Shown: positions 38,201-49,300 of the stretch, piece by piece | Position numbering within the stretch: the first letter of the stretch is position 1 | How the letters are laid out: the number at the start of each line of letters is the position of its first letter | Origin: an uncultured Erythrobacter sp. | GTDB lineage: Bacteria; Pseudomonadota; Alphaproteobacteria; Sphingomonadales; Sphingomonadaceae | Reading direction: 5' to 3' | NCBI RefSeq assembly: GCF_947502395.1 | Contig: NZ_CANMZM010000001.1 | Coordinates: forward strand, 248,001-312,000 | DNA length: 64,000 bases | The notes under the pieces: model-generated | Database searches by the model: none | Told to the model about the DNA's origin: nothing | Seen by the model: only the letters and a program-made list of their open reading frames with translations | Made by a program: the position numbers and the translations under genes

Positions 38201-38848
38201 CTATTCTTTGCCCTTTTTTAGGGTTTTGCTCAGCCATTTCCAGAGCTTGTCGATCTCTTTTGCGGCTTTGCCATCAGGGGCCAACTCGCTGGCCGTCTCT
38301 CCCTTGGCGCTCGAGCGATGGAAGTCGGCGCGCTCGCCCAGGTCGACTGGGCAGATTTCGAGCCCCATTGCTTTCGCAGCTTCGCGGGCGTCATTTGCCA
38401 ATTTCGTCGCGCTCGCTGGAACTGCATTGAGCACGACAAAGGCAGGAGTCTTAGCGTAATTCACAAGGTCTGCGATTGGCTCAAGTGCCGCTAGATCGAA
38501 GGCGCGCGGTTTGGTCGGGATAAGCACAATGTCTGCCGCCTTGATGGCTTCACGGGCGGCAGCATCAGCGTGGGGTGGGGTGTCGATGACGACAAAATCC
38601 ACGCCATTCTTCTTTGCGCTCTCGATCGTACGGCCAAGACGTGCGGGCGGAGCGGTCACCACCACCGGCAGAAAATCTCCGCGCCAATCGCTCCACACTG
38701 CCGCGGTCGCTTGCGGATCGGTGTCGACCACGCAAGACTCATGCTTAGCCCCCGCAGCTCGCGTCGCAAGGTTTACAGCGAGTGTTGTTTTGCCCGATCC
38801 ACCTTTCTGGCTGACAATCGCGACTGTGGTGAGTTTAGATTTGGGCAT
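38201..38848 (-). CDS. ParA/MinD-type ATPase, orphan
   Basis: 215 residues. The deviant Walker A is KGGSGKTT (residues 15-22), with VVDTDPQA and the Walker B/switch VIDTPPHAD. It resembles small orphan ParA proteins (ParA-like, without an N-terminal DNA-binding domain). No parB or parS is adjacent. Such proteins position plasmids, chemotaxis arrays or carboxysome-like cargo; here the cargo is unknown. Upstream (38849-38966) is non-coding. Confidence 0.9.
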   Translation of the reverse strand: MPKSKLTTVAIVSQKGGSGKTTLAVNLATRAAGAKHESCVVDTDPQATAAVWSDWRGDFLPVVVTAPPARLGRTIESAKKNGVDFVVIDTPPHADAAAREAIKAADIVLIPTKPRAFDLAALEPIADLVNYAKTPAFVVLNAVPASATKLANDAREAAKAMGLEICPVDLGERADFHRSSAKGETASELAPDGKAAKEIDKLWKWLSKTLKKGKE

Positions 38849-38966
38849 TTACGCTCGACTCTGACTAACTTGTGTGCAGCAATTATTGTGAAAGCATCGT
38901 TGTATTGTAACTGCGGATAGCGATTCCCTGAAGGTTCAGAGTCGTTCGGCACACGCTACGCTATGC

Positions 38967-39569
38967 TTAGCTACCTTGACCAAGGCCTGCCGCTTGCAAC
39001 CGTTCAACAACCTCGGGGTTATTCTGGAGGAACTCAACCACCCGACCTTGCAACTTCTCAACTTCAGTTTGTTGAGAAGCGTTCACTTCGGCAAAGAATG
39101 CCTCATTCGCTTTCGCAACCGCGGGGTCTGCCAATAAGCTTTGCACGCTGGAGAAATACCGCCCGCCGCTTGGCGTTGACGCAAATGCACGGATATCCCG
39201 CAATTCCTGAAGCGAAAACTCTCGCGTGTAGGCAACTGCGGTTGACTTGATCATGCTGGGCAAATGCTTGATGATAACTGGGCGCATAATCTCGGGTAGC
39301 TCCCCGAGGAAATCATCCATAATCGCTCTGATGCCTGGTTCTTCAAAGATCGGCCCTGTCATCATAGAGGCCGCCATCTGGTTTCCCATGGTAGTGGCGG
39401 TATTGATCATGTCCTGCTCACGGGTGGCAGGCGGGAAGATCACATCTATGATCGCCATGGCCTCGGCAAGCTCATCTGCGGGTGGCGTGTAAACGTCAGT
39501 TTGGGCGAGGGCTGGGCTGACGAGCGCAAGCGCGCCTGCCCCAATAGCAAGCGTTCTCAACGACTTCAT
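38967..39569 (-). CDS. exported DUF2059-type protein
   Basis: About 200 residues with a signal peptide (cleaved after ALA, about residue 23). The YTREFSLQELRDIRAFASTPSGGRYFSSVQSLL segment is the core of DUF2059. ATG at 39569 is preferred over 39581 because GAGAG lies 5 bases before it. The upstream rpoD stop overlaps the alternative start as TAATG. The function is unknown; it lies downstream of rpoD and could be part of the same transcript. Confidence 0.82.
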   Translation of the reverse strand: MKSLRTLAIGAGALALVSPALAQTDVYTPPADELAEAMAIIDVIFPPATREQDMINTATTMGNQMAASMMTGPIFEEPGIRAIMDDFLGELPEIMRPVIIKHLPSMIKSTAVAYTREFSLQELRDIRAFASTPSGGRYFSSVQSLLADPAVAKANEAFFAEVNASQQTEVEKLQGRVVEFLQNNPEVVERLQAAGLGQGS

Positions 39570-39580
39570 TGCTACTCTCA

Positions 39581-41605
39581 TTATTGATCCAGGAAACTGC
39601 GCATCTTGCGGCTGCGGCTCGGGTGCTTGAGCTTGCGCAGCGCTTTTGCTTCAATCTGACGAATACGTTCGCGCGTTACCGAAAACTGCTGACCCACTTC
39701 TTCCAACGTATGGTCGGTGTTCATGCCGATACCAAAACGCATACGCAGAACGCGCTCTTCACGCGGGGTAAGCGAGGCAAGCACGCGGGTGACGGTTTCC
39801 TTGAGGTTTGCCTGAATCGCGGCATCCACGGGGATGATCGCATTCTTATCCTCGATGAAGTCACCCAGGTGCGAATCTTCTTCGTCCCCAATCGGCGTTT
39901 CGAGCGAAATCGGCTCTTTGGCGATTTTCATCACCTTGCGAACTTTCTCCAATGGCATGGAGAGGCGCGCTGCCATTTCCTCCGGGGTCGGCTCGCGGCC
40001 TTCTTCGTGGAGGAACTGACGCGATGTCCGGACCAGCTTGTTGATCGTCTCGATCATGTGAACCGGGATACGGATCGTGCGCGCCTGGTCAGCGATCGAG
40101 CGGGTGATCGCTTGACGGATCCACCATGTCGCATAGGTCGAAAATTTGTAACCGCGGCGATATTCAAACTTATCAACCGCCTTCATCAGGCCAATGTTGC
40201 CTTCCTGAATAAGATCAAGGAATTGCAGGCCACGGTTGGTGTACTTCTTGGCGATAGAGATCACGAGACGAAGGTTGGCTTCGACCATTTCCTTCTTAGC
40301 AATCCGCGCCTCGCGCTCGCCTTTTTGCACCATGTTGACGATGCGGCGGAACTCGGGAAGCGACATGCCGGTGTTCGCGGCAATATCGGTGATTTCGGTT
40401 CGAATGCGGTCAACCGAGCCTTCTTCCTTCTCAAGGAAAGCGGCCCATTTCTTGTCCTTCGCCGCGCGCTCTTTGATCCAACCATCGTCAAGTTCGTTGC
40501 CGACGTAGGATTTGAGAAAGTCGATGCGCTTAATTTTGTGACGCTCAGCCAAACGCAGCATCTGACCACCCAGCGCGGTCAGGCGGCGGTTAAAGGCGTA
40601 AAGGTTGTCGACAAGGAATTCGATTTTCGCTGCGTGGAATTGCACGCTCTCGACTTCCGCAGTGAGCTCGTCAGAAAGCTTTTCGTATTTGTTCTCTTTG
40701 GCCTTCGGGAACACGTCGCCAGCGGCGAGGGTATCGACACGCTCGATCTGCAATTTCTCGAAGCTTTTGAAAAGTTTCGTGATTCGGGCAAAGCGCTCAA
40801 TCGCGTCAGGTTTAAGCGCAGCCTCCATCTGAGCAAGCGAAAGAGTGTTGTCCTCTTCCTCTTCCTCTTCTTTCTTGGCGCCTTCGCCCTCTTCGCCCTC
40901 TTCGCCTTCTTCCTCGTGATCTTCGACTTCGTCGTCATCATCGCGGATGGTTGGACCTGCAGTCTCTTCTGAGATTTCGCCGCCGTTCTCGGCTTCCTCG
41001 TTCTCTTCCTCCATCTTGTCTGGCGGAGGTTCCTTCGAAAGCATCGCGTCAAGATCAAGGATCTCACGAAGCTGCATATCTTCAGAATTCAGCGCTTCGG
41101 ACCATTGGATGATCGCGTGGAAAGTGATCGGGCTTTGGCAAAGGCCCATAATCATCATGTCGCGGCCAGCTTCAATGCGCTTGGCAATCGCGATTTCGCC
41201 TTCACGGCTGAGCAGTTCAACTGCGCCCATTTCACGCAAGTACATACGCACAGGGTCATCGGTACGTTCGCCCGTACCAGTTTTCTTCGCAGCAGGTTTC
41301 GCAGTGGTGGCAGGCTTTTTCTTGTCGTCGTCAACCTCCATGGCCTCGACTTCAGCTTCCTGTTCAGCCTCCGCCTCTGCCTCTTCGTCGTTCTCAACGA
41401 TCTGCACGCCCATTTCCGAAAGAGCGGTCTGGATGTCTTCGATCTGATCAGGGCTCATTTCGCCAGACGGCAAAGCGGCGTTGAGCTCATCATATGTGAT
41501 GTAGCCCTTCTTCTTTGCCTTGGTCATGAGCTTCTTGATGGAAGCTTCATTAAGGTCGATCAGCGGTGCGTCGTCTTTATCGTTCGCTTTTGCGCTCGAG
41601 GCCAT
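39581..41605 (-). CDS. rpoD: primary sigma factor (sigma-70 / RpoD)
   Basis: 674 residues. Region 1.1 is at the N-terminus, an acidic low-complexity stretch (about residues 210-250, Glu-rich with a lysine pair) lies in the non-conserved region, and regions 2-4 are at the C-terminus ([18 protein letters not shown] in 2.4, and the region 4 [24 protein letters not shown]). It is the housekeeping sigma factor. It follows dnaG by 108 bp, in the usual yqeY-dnaG-rpoD order of alphaproteobacteria. Confidence 0.97.
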   Translation of the reverse strand: MASSAKANDKDDAPLIDLNEASIKKLMTKAKKKGYITYDELNAALPSGEMSPDQIEDIQTALSEMGVQIVENDEEAEAEAEQEAEVEAMEVDDDKKKPATTAKPAAKKTGTGERTDDPVRMYLREMGAVELLSREGEIAIAKRIEAGRDMMIMGLCQSPITFHAIIQWSEALNSEDMQLREILDLDAMLSKEPPPDKMEEENEEAENGGEISEETAGPTIRDDDDEVEDHEEEGEEGEEGEGAKKEEEEEEDNTLSLAQMEAALKPDAIERFARITKLFKSFEKLQIERVDTLAAGDVFPKAKENKYEKLSDELTAEVESVQFHAAKIEFLVDNLYAFNRRLTALGGQMLRLAERHKIKRIDFLKSYVGNELDDGWIKERAAKDKKWAAFLEKEEGSVDRIRTEITDIAANTGMSLPEFRRIVNMVQKGEREARIAKKEMVEANLRLVISIAKKYTNRGLQFLDLIQEGNIGLMKAVDKFEYRRGYKFSTYATWWIRQAITRSIADQARTIRIPVHMIETINKLVRTSRQFLHEEGREPTPEEMAARLSMPLEKVRKVMKIAKEPISLETPIGDEEDSHLGDFIEDKNAIIPVDAAIQANLKETVTRVLASLTPREERVLRMRFGIGMNTDHTLEEVGQQFSVTRERIRQIEAKALRKLKHPSRSRKMRSFLDQ

Positions 41606-41713
41606 GTATTTGTCAGTCCGTTCGCCGGTGGTTGGTCCACGGTTGATCCCCTCCCGGACCAGCGCTTCACAATCCCACTTCTCGTTAATCCCACTCCGGA
41701 TCTGAAACCCGGA

Positions 41714-43570
41714 TCAACTCGCATTGGCCGGTGCTCCGGCCTTCTTACGCCCAAATGCCTTTAGACGCTCTTCAACTTTGGTGAGCTGTTCTCGCAAACG
41801 GTCCTGTTCTGCCAAAGCCCCTTCCGGGTCTTCATTAAACCGTGCGATCGTTGCCGCCATAGCAGCTTCGAGCGCTGGTTTCTGGGCCAGCAGCGATACA
41901 GCTTCAGCCAATTCCTCGCGCGCTTCACCGGGGGATGTGCCTTCTCGAAGAAAGGCGAACTGTTGGTTTACCGGTGGGGCAGGAAGGCCTTCGTTGTCCG
42001 ATATGGCGTTTGGCCCGTGCGAATCAAGTGTTTCCGACAGCTCCATCAACGATTCTATCGCAGGTGCAGCATTTGGATCGAGCTGTGCGAGGCGAGAAAG
42101 CGCCTCGGAATGCGCCGAGATTTCATCCGGATGGCGCACAAGTCCAGCGATTACAGCGGATAAGAGCGAGGCGCGCTGCCCGCCAGCCATAGCTCGGCCG
42201 AGAATGTCGCGTGCGTCCTGAGAAAGCCTTTGCGGCGCGGTGTTGCGGTTTTGCCAGCCTTGCTTGCCCGGTCTGCTCTTTGAAGAGCGGCTTCGGGGCT
42301 CTCGCTTGGGAAAAGCAAATTCGGAGAATCGGTCAAGCAGGTCGCGCCGATAGAGTGCTTGGATGTCGCGATTCTCGATGGTGTCGACATGTTCCATGAG
42401 CCGCGCCTTGAGGCCAGCCTTGGCCTCGGGACTTGTCAGCGGCTGCGCATCGCGTTCTCCTTCCCAGAGTGCATCGAGCAGGCTCTTGGGATCACTCAGC
42501 AGCTCTTCCATTGCTTTTGGCCCGTCACGATTGATCAGATCGTCGGGATCCAAGCCGCTTGGCAAGCGAACTATCGACAAGGAGCGCATCGGGGCAAGCA
42601 GCGGGAGGGCCCGGGAAATAGCTCTCATCGCGGCGCGTTCTCCGGCCTTGTCGCCGTCGAAACACAACACTGGCACTTCAACCATGCGCCATAGCATCTC
42701 AAGTTGAGTTTCCGTGAGCGCTGTGCCCAAAGGTGCAACCGCATCTTCAAACCCAGCCTGAGCCAGCGCGACCACATCCATATAGCCTTCGACCACTACA
42801 ACACGGCCTGACTGGCGCGAGGCAGGGGAGGCACGGTGGAGGTTGTAAAGCGTACGGCCTTTATCGAAGAGCGGAGTATCGGGAGAATTCAGATATTTCG
42901 CGACACCGTCTCGACTCTCCATGATCCGCCCGCCAAAGGCGATCACTCGACCGCGCGCGTCCTGGATAGGGAGCATGACCCGCCCACGAAAGCGGTCATA
43001 TGTTGTGCCATCATCGGTCATAATGCGCATGCCGGTTTCGACCAGCATCTGATCATCGTAGCGGGCAAGCGCACGATTGAGAGCCTGTTTGCTCTCTGGC
43101 GCATATCCAAAACCGAACTCAGCCAGTGTCTCAGGCTCTAATCCACGATCGGTCAAGTAACTCATCGCCGCCCGACCATCAGGCGAGCGCAGATTGTCGT
43201 AAAACCACCCTTGGGCATCGGTGGTTACGTCAATCAGCTCAGCTCGCTTCTCTGCCTTTTTGGCGGCGACAGGGTCGGGGGCTGGGACCTCCATCCCCGC
43301 TTCGCTCGCAAGCTCCTTGCACGCATCGATAAAGGTCAGCCCACGCTGCTCAGTCATCCAACTGATAACATCGCCATGCGCCCCGCAGCCAAAGCAGTGG
43401 TAGAACCCCTTCTGATCATTGACATAGAAGCTGGGCGTTGCCTCATTGTGGAATGGGCAACACGCTTTCCATTCGCGCCCCGCACGGGTAAGCTTGGTCG
43501 TGCGATTGATCACGGTTGAAAGCGTGATCCTCGCGCGCAGTTCGTCCTTCCATTGCGGGCTGATAGACAT
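41714..43570 (-). CDS. dnaG: DNA primase
   Basis: 618 residues. The zinc finger is CCPFHNEATPSFYVNDQKGFYHCFGCGAHGD-like (residues about 38-65; CHC2 type). The TOPRIM domain has VVVVEGYMDVVAL and DGDKAG near residue 300. The C-terminal ~150 residues would bind DnaB helicase. It synthesises RNA primers at the fork. Operon-like with yqeY upstream and rpoD downstream. Confidence 0.96.
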   Translation of the reverse strand: MSISPQWKDELRARITLSTVINRTTKLTRAGREWKACCPFHNEATPSFYVNDQKGFYHCFGCGAHGDVISWMTEQRGLTFIDACKELASEAGMEVPAPDPVAAKKAEKRAELIDVTTDAQGWFYDNLRSPDGRAAMSYLTDRGLEPETLAEFGFGYAPESKQALNRALARYDDQMLVETGMRIMTDDGTTYDRFRGRVMLPIQDARGRVIAFGGRIMESRDGVAKYLNSPDTPLFDKGRTLYNLHRASPASRQSGRVVVVEGYMDVVALAQAGFEDAVAPLGTALTETQLEMLWRMVEVPVLCFDGDKAGERAAMRAISRALPLLAPMRSLSIVRLPSGLDPDDLINRDGPKAMEELLSDPKSLLDALWEGERDAQPLTSPEAKAGLKARLMEHVDTIENRDIQALYRRDLLDRFSEFAFPKREPRSRSSKSRPGKQGWQNRNTAPQRLSQDARDILGRAMAGGQRASLLSAVIAGLVRHPDEISAHSEALSRLAQLDPNAAPAIESLMELSETLDSHGPNAISDNEGLPAPPVNQQFAFLREGTSPGEAREELAEAVSLLAQKPALEAAMAATIARFNEDPEGALAEQDRLREQLTKVEERLKAFGRKKAGAPANAS

Positions 43571-43630
43571 AAGTGCAGAATGCTCGCGATTGAGTGCTGC
43601 TTCAAGCGCTCTCGGTGGACAAGTCTGTGC

Positions 43631-44095
43631 TTAGCTAAGCGCTGCCTTCACAAGGCCACTCGCCAGCTTTCCATCGAGCGCAGCGCCGTGCTTCGCTTTG
43701 AGTGCGCCCATAACCTGCCCCATATCCTTCATCGAAGAAGCGCCGGTTTCCGCTTTGATCGCTTCAATCGCGGCCTTGGTTTCGTCCTCGCTCATCATCT
43801 GGGGCAGGAATTCTTCGATGACAGCCAACTCAGCCGTTTCCTTATCCGCTAATTCCTGACGACCGCCACTTTCGTACATCTCAATCGATTCGCGGCGTTG
43901 CTTTGCCATCTTTTGGAGCACGCTCGTGACTAGAGCATCGTCGTCGATATCCTTGCCGCCAGAAGACTTATTGCTGCGCTCTTCAATATCGCGGTCCTTG
44001 ATCTTGGCACTCATCTGGCGAAGCGTCGCAGTGCGTTCCTTTTCCTTGGCCTTCATAGCGGTGATGGTGGCAGCTTTGATATCGTCGCGGATCAT
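43631..44095 (-). CDS. GatB/YqeY domain protein
   Basis: 154 residues of the YqeY family, which resembles the tail domain of GatB. The conserved core is ELADKETAELAVIEEFLPQMMSEDE near residue 85, followed by AIKAETGASSMKDMGQVMGALKAKH. It has a helical N-terminal half (RQMSAKIKDRDIEERS). It is transcribed away from carA and heads the dnaG-rpoD unit. Its exact role is unknown; tRNA-related binding is suspected from homology. Confidence 0.9.
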   Translation of the reverse strand: MIRDDIKAATITAMKAKEKERTATLRQMSAKIKDRDIEERSNKSSGGKDIDDDALVTSVLQKMAKQRRESIEMYESGGRQELADKETAELAVIEEFLPQMMSEDETKAAIEAIKAETGASSMKDMGQVMGALKAKHGAALDGKLASGLVKAALS

Positions 44096-44245
44096 CGGAA
44101 CATTGTCTTTCTTGTGGATGGATTTGTCCGTTGGGCGGCTTAGCCCAATTAAGGCTGCGTAGATAGGTTGACGTAGGCCCCGCGCAAGCTTAGCGGGTGA
44201 GACTTAGCGACATTGCTGGAAAACCCCTCTTACGGAGAGCCCCAA
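44096..44245. promoter_or_regulatory. divergent promoter region of yqeY-dnaG-rpoD and carA
   Basis: 150 bp between divergent starts. carA has GGAG 7 bases before its ATG. A TTGACG (about 44169) with TAGCGG 17 bp downstream is a weak candidate promoter for carA. No repressor site was recognised. Confidence 0.35.
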
Positions 44246-45427
44246 ATGGCTTCTGCTGCCACTCGTCCTGCGCAACCAAAAGACGCGACGGGAGTCCTTG
44301 TTTTAGGCGATGGAACTGTGATCTGGGGGCGCGGCTTTGGCGCGGTCGGAGATGCGGTAGGCGAGGTGTGCTTCAACACCGCGATGACCGGCTATCAGGA
44401 GGTGATGACTGATCCCTCTTACGCGGCGCAAATCGTCACCTTTACCTTCCCTCATATCGGTAATGTCGGAGCAAACGGCGAGGACGTGGAGAGCGCAGTT
44501 GAGGGCGCAGTGGGCTGCGTTGTGCGCGAGGATGTGACCGAGCCATCGAACTTCCGCAGTTTGGAGCGCTTCCAGGAGTGGATGGAGAAGAACGGCAAAA
44601 TCGGCCTGTCGGGTGTCGACACAAGGGCGCTCACCCGCCGTATCCGCAAGTCAGGTGCGCCCAATGCGGTAATCGCGCATTCGCCAGAGGGTAAATTCGA
44701 CATTCCCGCTTTTATCCAACGCGCTCAGGAGTGGGCAGGGCTCGAGGGCATGGACCTCGCCGTGCGCGTCACCCGCGAATCCCAAGAGGATTGGGAAGGC
44801 GGATATTGGCGCTTGGGCCATGGCTATGGCCGCGCGGCCCACGATGCGACGCCGCATGTGGTGGCATTAGACTTTGGCGCGAAGGACAACATTTTCCGCA
44901 ACCTCGTGCGCGCTGGGGCCAAGGTGACTGTGGTGCCCGCCAAGACCAGCTATGACGACATCATGGCGTTAAAGCCCGACGGCGTATTCCTCTCCAACGG
45001 TCCGGGAGACCCTGCCGCGACCGGCGAATATGCCGTTCCAGTGATCCAGCAATTGCTTGAGTCGGACATGCCGCTTTTCGGCATATGTTTGGGCCATCAA
45101 ATGCTGGCGCTCGCAGCAGGCGCAAAGACGGTGAAAATGCACCAAGGCCACCGCGGCGCAAACCACCCGGTTCAGCGTGTGGGCGAGGGTTGGGGCGAGA
45201 CCACGGGATTGGTCGAGATCACCAGCATGAACCATGGTTTTGCGGTGGATGCGGATACTTTGCCCGACACGGTGGAGCAAACCCATGTTAGCCTTTTCGA
45301 CGGCTCCAACTGCGGAATTGCGGTGAAGGGCAAGCAGGCGTTTGGGGTGCAGTATCACCCAGAGGCAAGTCCGGGACCGCAGGATAGCTTTTACCTCTTC
45401 GAGAAGTTCGTTGGGGGGCTGGGGTGA
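44246..45427 (+). CDS. carA: carbamoyl-phosphate synthase small subunit (glutaminase)
   Basis: 393 residues. The N-terminal CPSase small-chain domain ends near residue 160; the class I glutaminase domain has the nucleophile in CLGHQM and the catalytic His-Glu in HPEAS near the C-terminus. It supplies ammonia to CarB for pyrimidine and arginine synthesis. The ATG at 44246 is preferred to 44213 by its GGAG site. Two small genes lie between it and carB, each with overlapping ends. Confidence 0.96.
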   Translation: MASAATRPAQPKDATGVLVLGDGTVIWGRGFGAVGDAVGEVCFNTAMTGYQEVMTDPSYAAQIVTFTFPHIGNVGANGEDVESAVEGAVGCVVREDVTEPSNFRSLERFQEWMEKNGKIGLSGVDTRALTRRIRKSGAPNAVIAHSPEGKFDIPAFIQRAQEWAGLEGMDLAVRVTRESQEDWEGGYWRLGHGYGRAAHDATPHVVALDFGAKDNIFRNLVRAGAKVTVVPAKTSYDDIMALKPDGVFLSNGPGDPAATGEYAVPVIQQLLESDMPLFGICLGHQMLALAAGAKTVKMHQGHRGANHPVQRVGEGWGETTGLVEITSMNHGFAVDADTLPDTVEQTHVSLFDGSNCGIAVKGKQAFGVQYHPEASPGPQDSFYLFEKFVGGLG

Positions 45428-45816
45428 GGCACCTTCTTACCCTCTTTTTATTGACTGTCGGAGCCTCGGCCTGCGCGAGCGACGTTGTGGCAGGCTCTGA
45501 TATCGCTCCAATCCTTGAGGCATCGTCCGAAGACCATTTCGATGAAGCACGCCTCGCGCGTTACAACATCGAAGTGTACAGCGGCGGCGGTATTCCGGGG
45601 ACCCAAGGTGCGAGCTTTGTCGTCGAGAATTACCGCGAAGTGCTCCAAATTATCGTTGATCAATGCGAATTGGGCCGCACGATATTGGTGCAGGCGACCG
45701 ATGGCGTGTCTCTCTTGGCGATCCTGAAAAATGATCTGACCGACAAGCAATTAGGCTGCATCAAGGAGAAGGAGCAGCCGGGTGTCCGGCTCAAAGATTG
45801 GGGAACCAACGGATGA
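45424..45816 (+). CDS. small exported/lipoprotein-like protein of unknown function
   Basis: 130 residues from a GTG that overlaps the carA stop by 4 bases (GTGA). The N-terminus has a signal sequence with a weak lipobox (GASAC). The mature part is about 110 residues without recognised domain, with Cys at C-terminal third (QCELGR, GCIKEK) able to form a disulphide. Not present in a typical carAB operon; see the next gene. Confidence 0.65.
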   Translation: MRHLLTLFLLTVGASACASDVVAGSDIAPILEASSEDHFDEARLARYNIEVYSGGGIPGTQGASFVVENYREVLQIIVDQCELGRTILVQATDGVSLLAILKNDLTDKQLGCIKEKEQPGVRLKDWGTNG

Positions 45817-46346
45817 AACGCCTTCCTATCATTGTTGCATCAGCGTTCACCCTCACGGGCTGCCACATCCTCTTCCCCGAGGACCCGCGCGAGGGCAGTG
45901 AACTCAGCGAGGAATGCCTGACCCGCGTCGCCAGCCTTCTCGGCCCGACCACCCAATTCGCCAAACTCGCGCAAGAAATGGGCGTCCCCACCTTCACCTT
46001 CGACATCACCAAAATGGCGTTCGAGGACATGCAGCGCCTGATGGTGGATGGCAGCGACGACACCGCTGGCAACCGTGCGATGGCCTCGACCAATGAAACC
46101 TCCACCGCCGTTGATATTTTCATGCAAACACCGGTCAATGAGAAGGGCGCATTCTTCACTGGCCGTGACCCTGCGCTCTACCGTGTGCGCGGCGGGCTCC
46201 AGCCCAAATCGACCATGATCGCCAGCGGCTGTGCCCGGCAACAAGAGGGCATGCGGCTGATCATGATCGACGTTGGGCCCGTGCCCGCTGAGCCTGAAAC
46301 CGCGCCCGATAACACCGATGCAACTCCCGAAAACGAGAGCCAATAA
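45813..46346 (+). CDS. putative lipoprotein between carA and carB
   Basis: 177 residues from ATG 45813, overlapping the previous stop as ATGA. A good lipobox LTGC ends the signal (residue 17). The mature part includes [16 protein letters not shown]-like helical text and an MIASGC segment; no family recognised. A Pro/Ala/Glu-rich tail ([18 protein letters not shown]) ends it. Its stop overlaps the carB start by one base (TAATG), so the four genes carA-x-y-carB should be translated from one mRNA. Confidence 0.72.
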   Translation: MKRLPIIVASAFTLTGCHILFPEDPREGSELSEECLTRVASLLGPTTQFAKLAQEMGVPTFTFDITKMAFEDMQRLMVDGSDDTAGNRAMASTNETSTAVDIFMQTPVNEKGAFFTGRDPALYRVRGGLQPKSTMIASGCARQQEGMRLIMIDVGPVPAEPETAPDNTDATPENESQ

Positions 46347-49300
46347 TGCCCAAGCGTAATGACATTTCCTCTATCCTCGTGATTGGTGCAGGGCCGATCA
46401 TTATCGGGCAGGCGTGCGAGTTCGACTATTCGGGCACGCAGGCGATTAAGGCTCTGAAAGAAGAGGGTTACCGGGTCATTCTGGTGAACTCGAACCCGGC
46501 AACGATCATGACCGATCCCGAGTTTGCCGACGCCACATACGTCGAGCCGATTACGCCGGAGATCGTCGCCAAGATCATCGCGAAGGAAAAGCCAGATGCG
46601 CTGCTTCCCACCATGGGCGGGCAGACGGCGCTGAACTGCGCGTTGGCTCTTGAGGATATGGGCATCCTCGAAGAGCACGGCGTGGAGATGATTGGGGCCA
46701 AGGCGGACGCTATCGACAAGGCGGAAAACCGCCAGCGGTTCCGCGATGCGATGGACAAGATCGGTCTTGAGAGCGCGCGTTCAGGCGTTGCCAACACCAT
46801 CGAAGAAGCGCGCGAGATTGTGAAGCGCACCGGATTGCCGTCGATCATCCGTCCCAGCTTTACCCTTGGCGGGACGGGCGGTGGGATCGCTTACAACACT
46901 CAGGAGTTTGATCGGATCGTGCGTGAGGGCCTTGATGCATCGCCCACCACCGAAGTGCTGATCGAAGAATCGCTGCTGGGTTGGAAAGAGTACGAGATGG
47001 AGGTTGTGCGCGACAAGGCGGACAATTGCATCATCATCTGCTCAATCGAAAACGTTGATCCAATGGGAGTGCACACGGGCGATTCCATCACGGTGGCCCC
47101 GGCGCTGACGCTCACGGACAAAGAGTATCAGATCATGCGTAACGCCTCGATTGAGGTGCTGCGCGAGATCGGCGTTGAGACCGGCGGCTCAAACGTGCAG
47201 TTCGCCGTGAACCCTGCCGATGGACGGCTCATCGTCATTGAAATGAACCCGCGTGTGTCGCGTTCTTCCGCACTTGCCTCCAAGGCGACAGGCTTTCCGA
47301 TTGCCCGCGTCGCGGCGAAACTGGCGGTGGGTTACACGCTCGATGAAGTCACCAATGAGATCACCGGGGCAACGCCTGCGAGCTTTGAGCCCACAATCGA
47401 CTATGTCGTCACCAAGATCCCGCGTTTTACTTTTGAAAAATTCAAAGGCGCAGAGCCCTATCTTGCAACCGCGATGAAGTCGGTGGGCGAAGTCATGGCG
47501 ATTGGCCGCAACTTCCAAGAGAGCGTGCAAAAGGCCCTTCGCGGTCTCGAAACTGGGCTCGACGGGTTCAACCGGGTGACGGAGCTGGAAGGCGTCTCGC
47601 GTGATGTTGTGACCGCCGCTTTGTCCAAGCGCACGCCTGATCGCTTGCTGCAAGTGGGGCAGGCCTTCCGCGAGGGCCTCAGCCTCGATGATATCCATGC
47701 AGTCACCAGTTATGACCCGTGGTTCCTGCGCCAGATCGAGGCGATTATAGAGGCGGAAAGTGTGGTTCAGGCCGACGGCCTGCCTCGCGGAGCAGCGGAC
47801 CTGCGTCGCCTAAAAGCCATGGGCTTCTCGGATAAACGCCTCGCTACGCTGGCTGTTCGTTCTGTTGGGGTGAAGGGTGGTCTAGCAGAGACCCAGGCGA
47901 AGCGGTCCGGGCTACTGCATGACGCACTTCAAGCTATGGCAGGGGCGACCAGCGAAGAGGAAGTGCACTCGCTGCGTCAAAGGCTGGGTGTGAATCCCGT
48001 ATTCAAACGCATCGACTCATGCGCGGCCGAGTTCGAGGCTATCACGCCCTACATGTACTCGACCTATGAAGCGCCGACATTTGGCGAGCCTGAGTGTGAG
48101 GCGGATGTTTCTGATCGCAAGAAGATCGTGATCCTTGGTGGCGGACCCAATCGGATCGGGCAGGGGATTGAGTTTGATTATTGCTGTGTCCACGCCTGTT
48201 TTGCGCTTGCAGAGCAGGGTTTTGAGACGATCATGGTCAACTGCAACCCTGAGACCGTTTCGACCGATTACGACACATCTGACCGCCTCTATTTTGAGCC
48301 ACTGACAGCCGAAGACGTCCTCGAAATCCTGCGCGCTGAACAGAAATCGGGCGAGCTTGTCGGCGTTATCGTGCAGTTTGGCGGGCAGACACCGCTCAAA
48401 CTCGCGCAAGCCTTGGAAGATGCCGGAATCCCGATCCTTGGCACATCACCCGATGCTATCGACCACGCCGAAGACCGCGAACGTTTTGCCAAGCTCGTCA
48501 ATGAGCTGGGCCTAAAGCAACCCGACAACGGCATTGCTTACACCCGCGATGAAGCGGCTGCTGCAGCAGCGCGTATTGGCTATCCAGTGCTCCTGCGCCC
48601 AAGCTTCGTACTGGGCGGCCGCGCGATGGAGATCGTGGACAGCGAGGCGCAGCTTGATGACTATATCAAGACCGCCGTGAACGTCTCTGGCGACAGCCCC
48701 GTTCTGGTCGACCAATATTTACGCGATGCGATAGAGTGCGATGTCGATGCGCTGTGCGACGGAGACGAAGTGCGCATTGCGGGTGTGATGCAACATATCG
48801 AAGAGGCTGGCGTGCACTCAGGCGATAGCGCCTGTACCCTGCCGCCGTACTCACTTTCGCCCGGAATTATCGCTGAAATGGAGCGCCAAGCAGAGGCGCT
48901 TGCCACGGCTCTTAAAGTTCGCGGCCTGATGAATGTCCAATTTGCGGTCAAAGACGACGAGGTCTACCTTATCGAGGTGAACCCGCGTGCGAGCCGAACC
49001 GTGCCCTTCGTGGCCAAGGCCATCGGGCAGCCTGTTGCCAAGATCGCAGCGCGCGTCATGGCAGGCGAAAAACTCACCGATTTTGAGCCCTTCCGCCGCG
49101 ATCTGCCTTACATGGCGATCAAAGAGGCGGTTTTCCCCTTTGCTCGTTTCCCCGGTGCCGATCCTGTCCTCTCGCCAGAAATGAAGTCAACGGGAGAGGT
49201 AATGGGGATTGATTGCGCATTCGAACCAGCATTCTTCAAATCACAGCTTGGGGCTGGGATGACCTTGCCACAAGGCGGCACAGCGTTTGTTTCGGTCAAG

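Noticed and set aside
39569-40972. 467-codon plus-strand frame antisense to rpoD
   Set aside because: It lies wholly opposite the conserved rpoD gene, has no recognisable motif and reads as mirrored charged helices. Long antisense frames are expected opposite GC-rich, biased genes.
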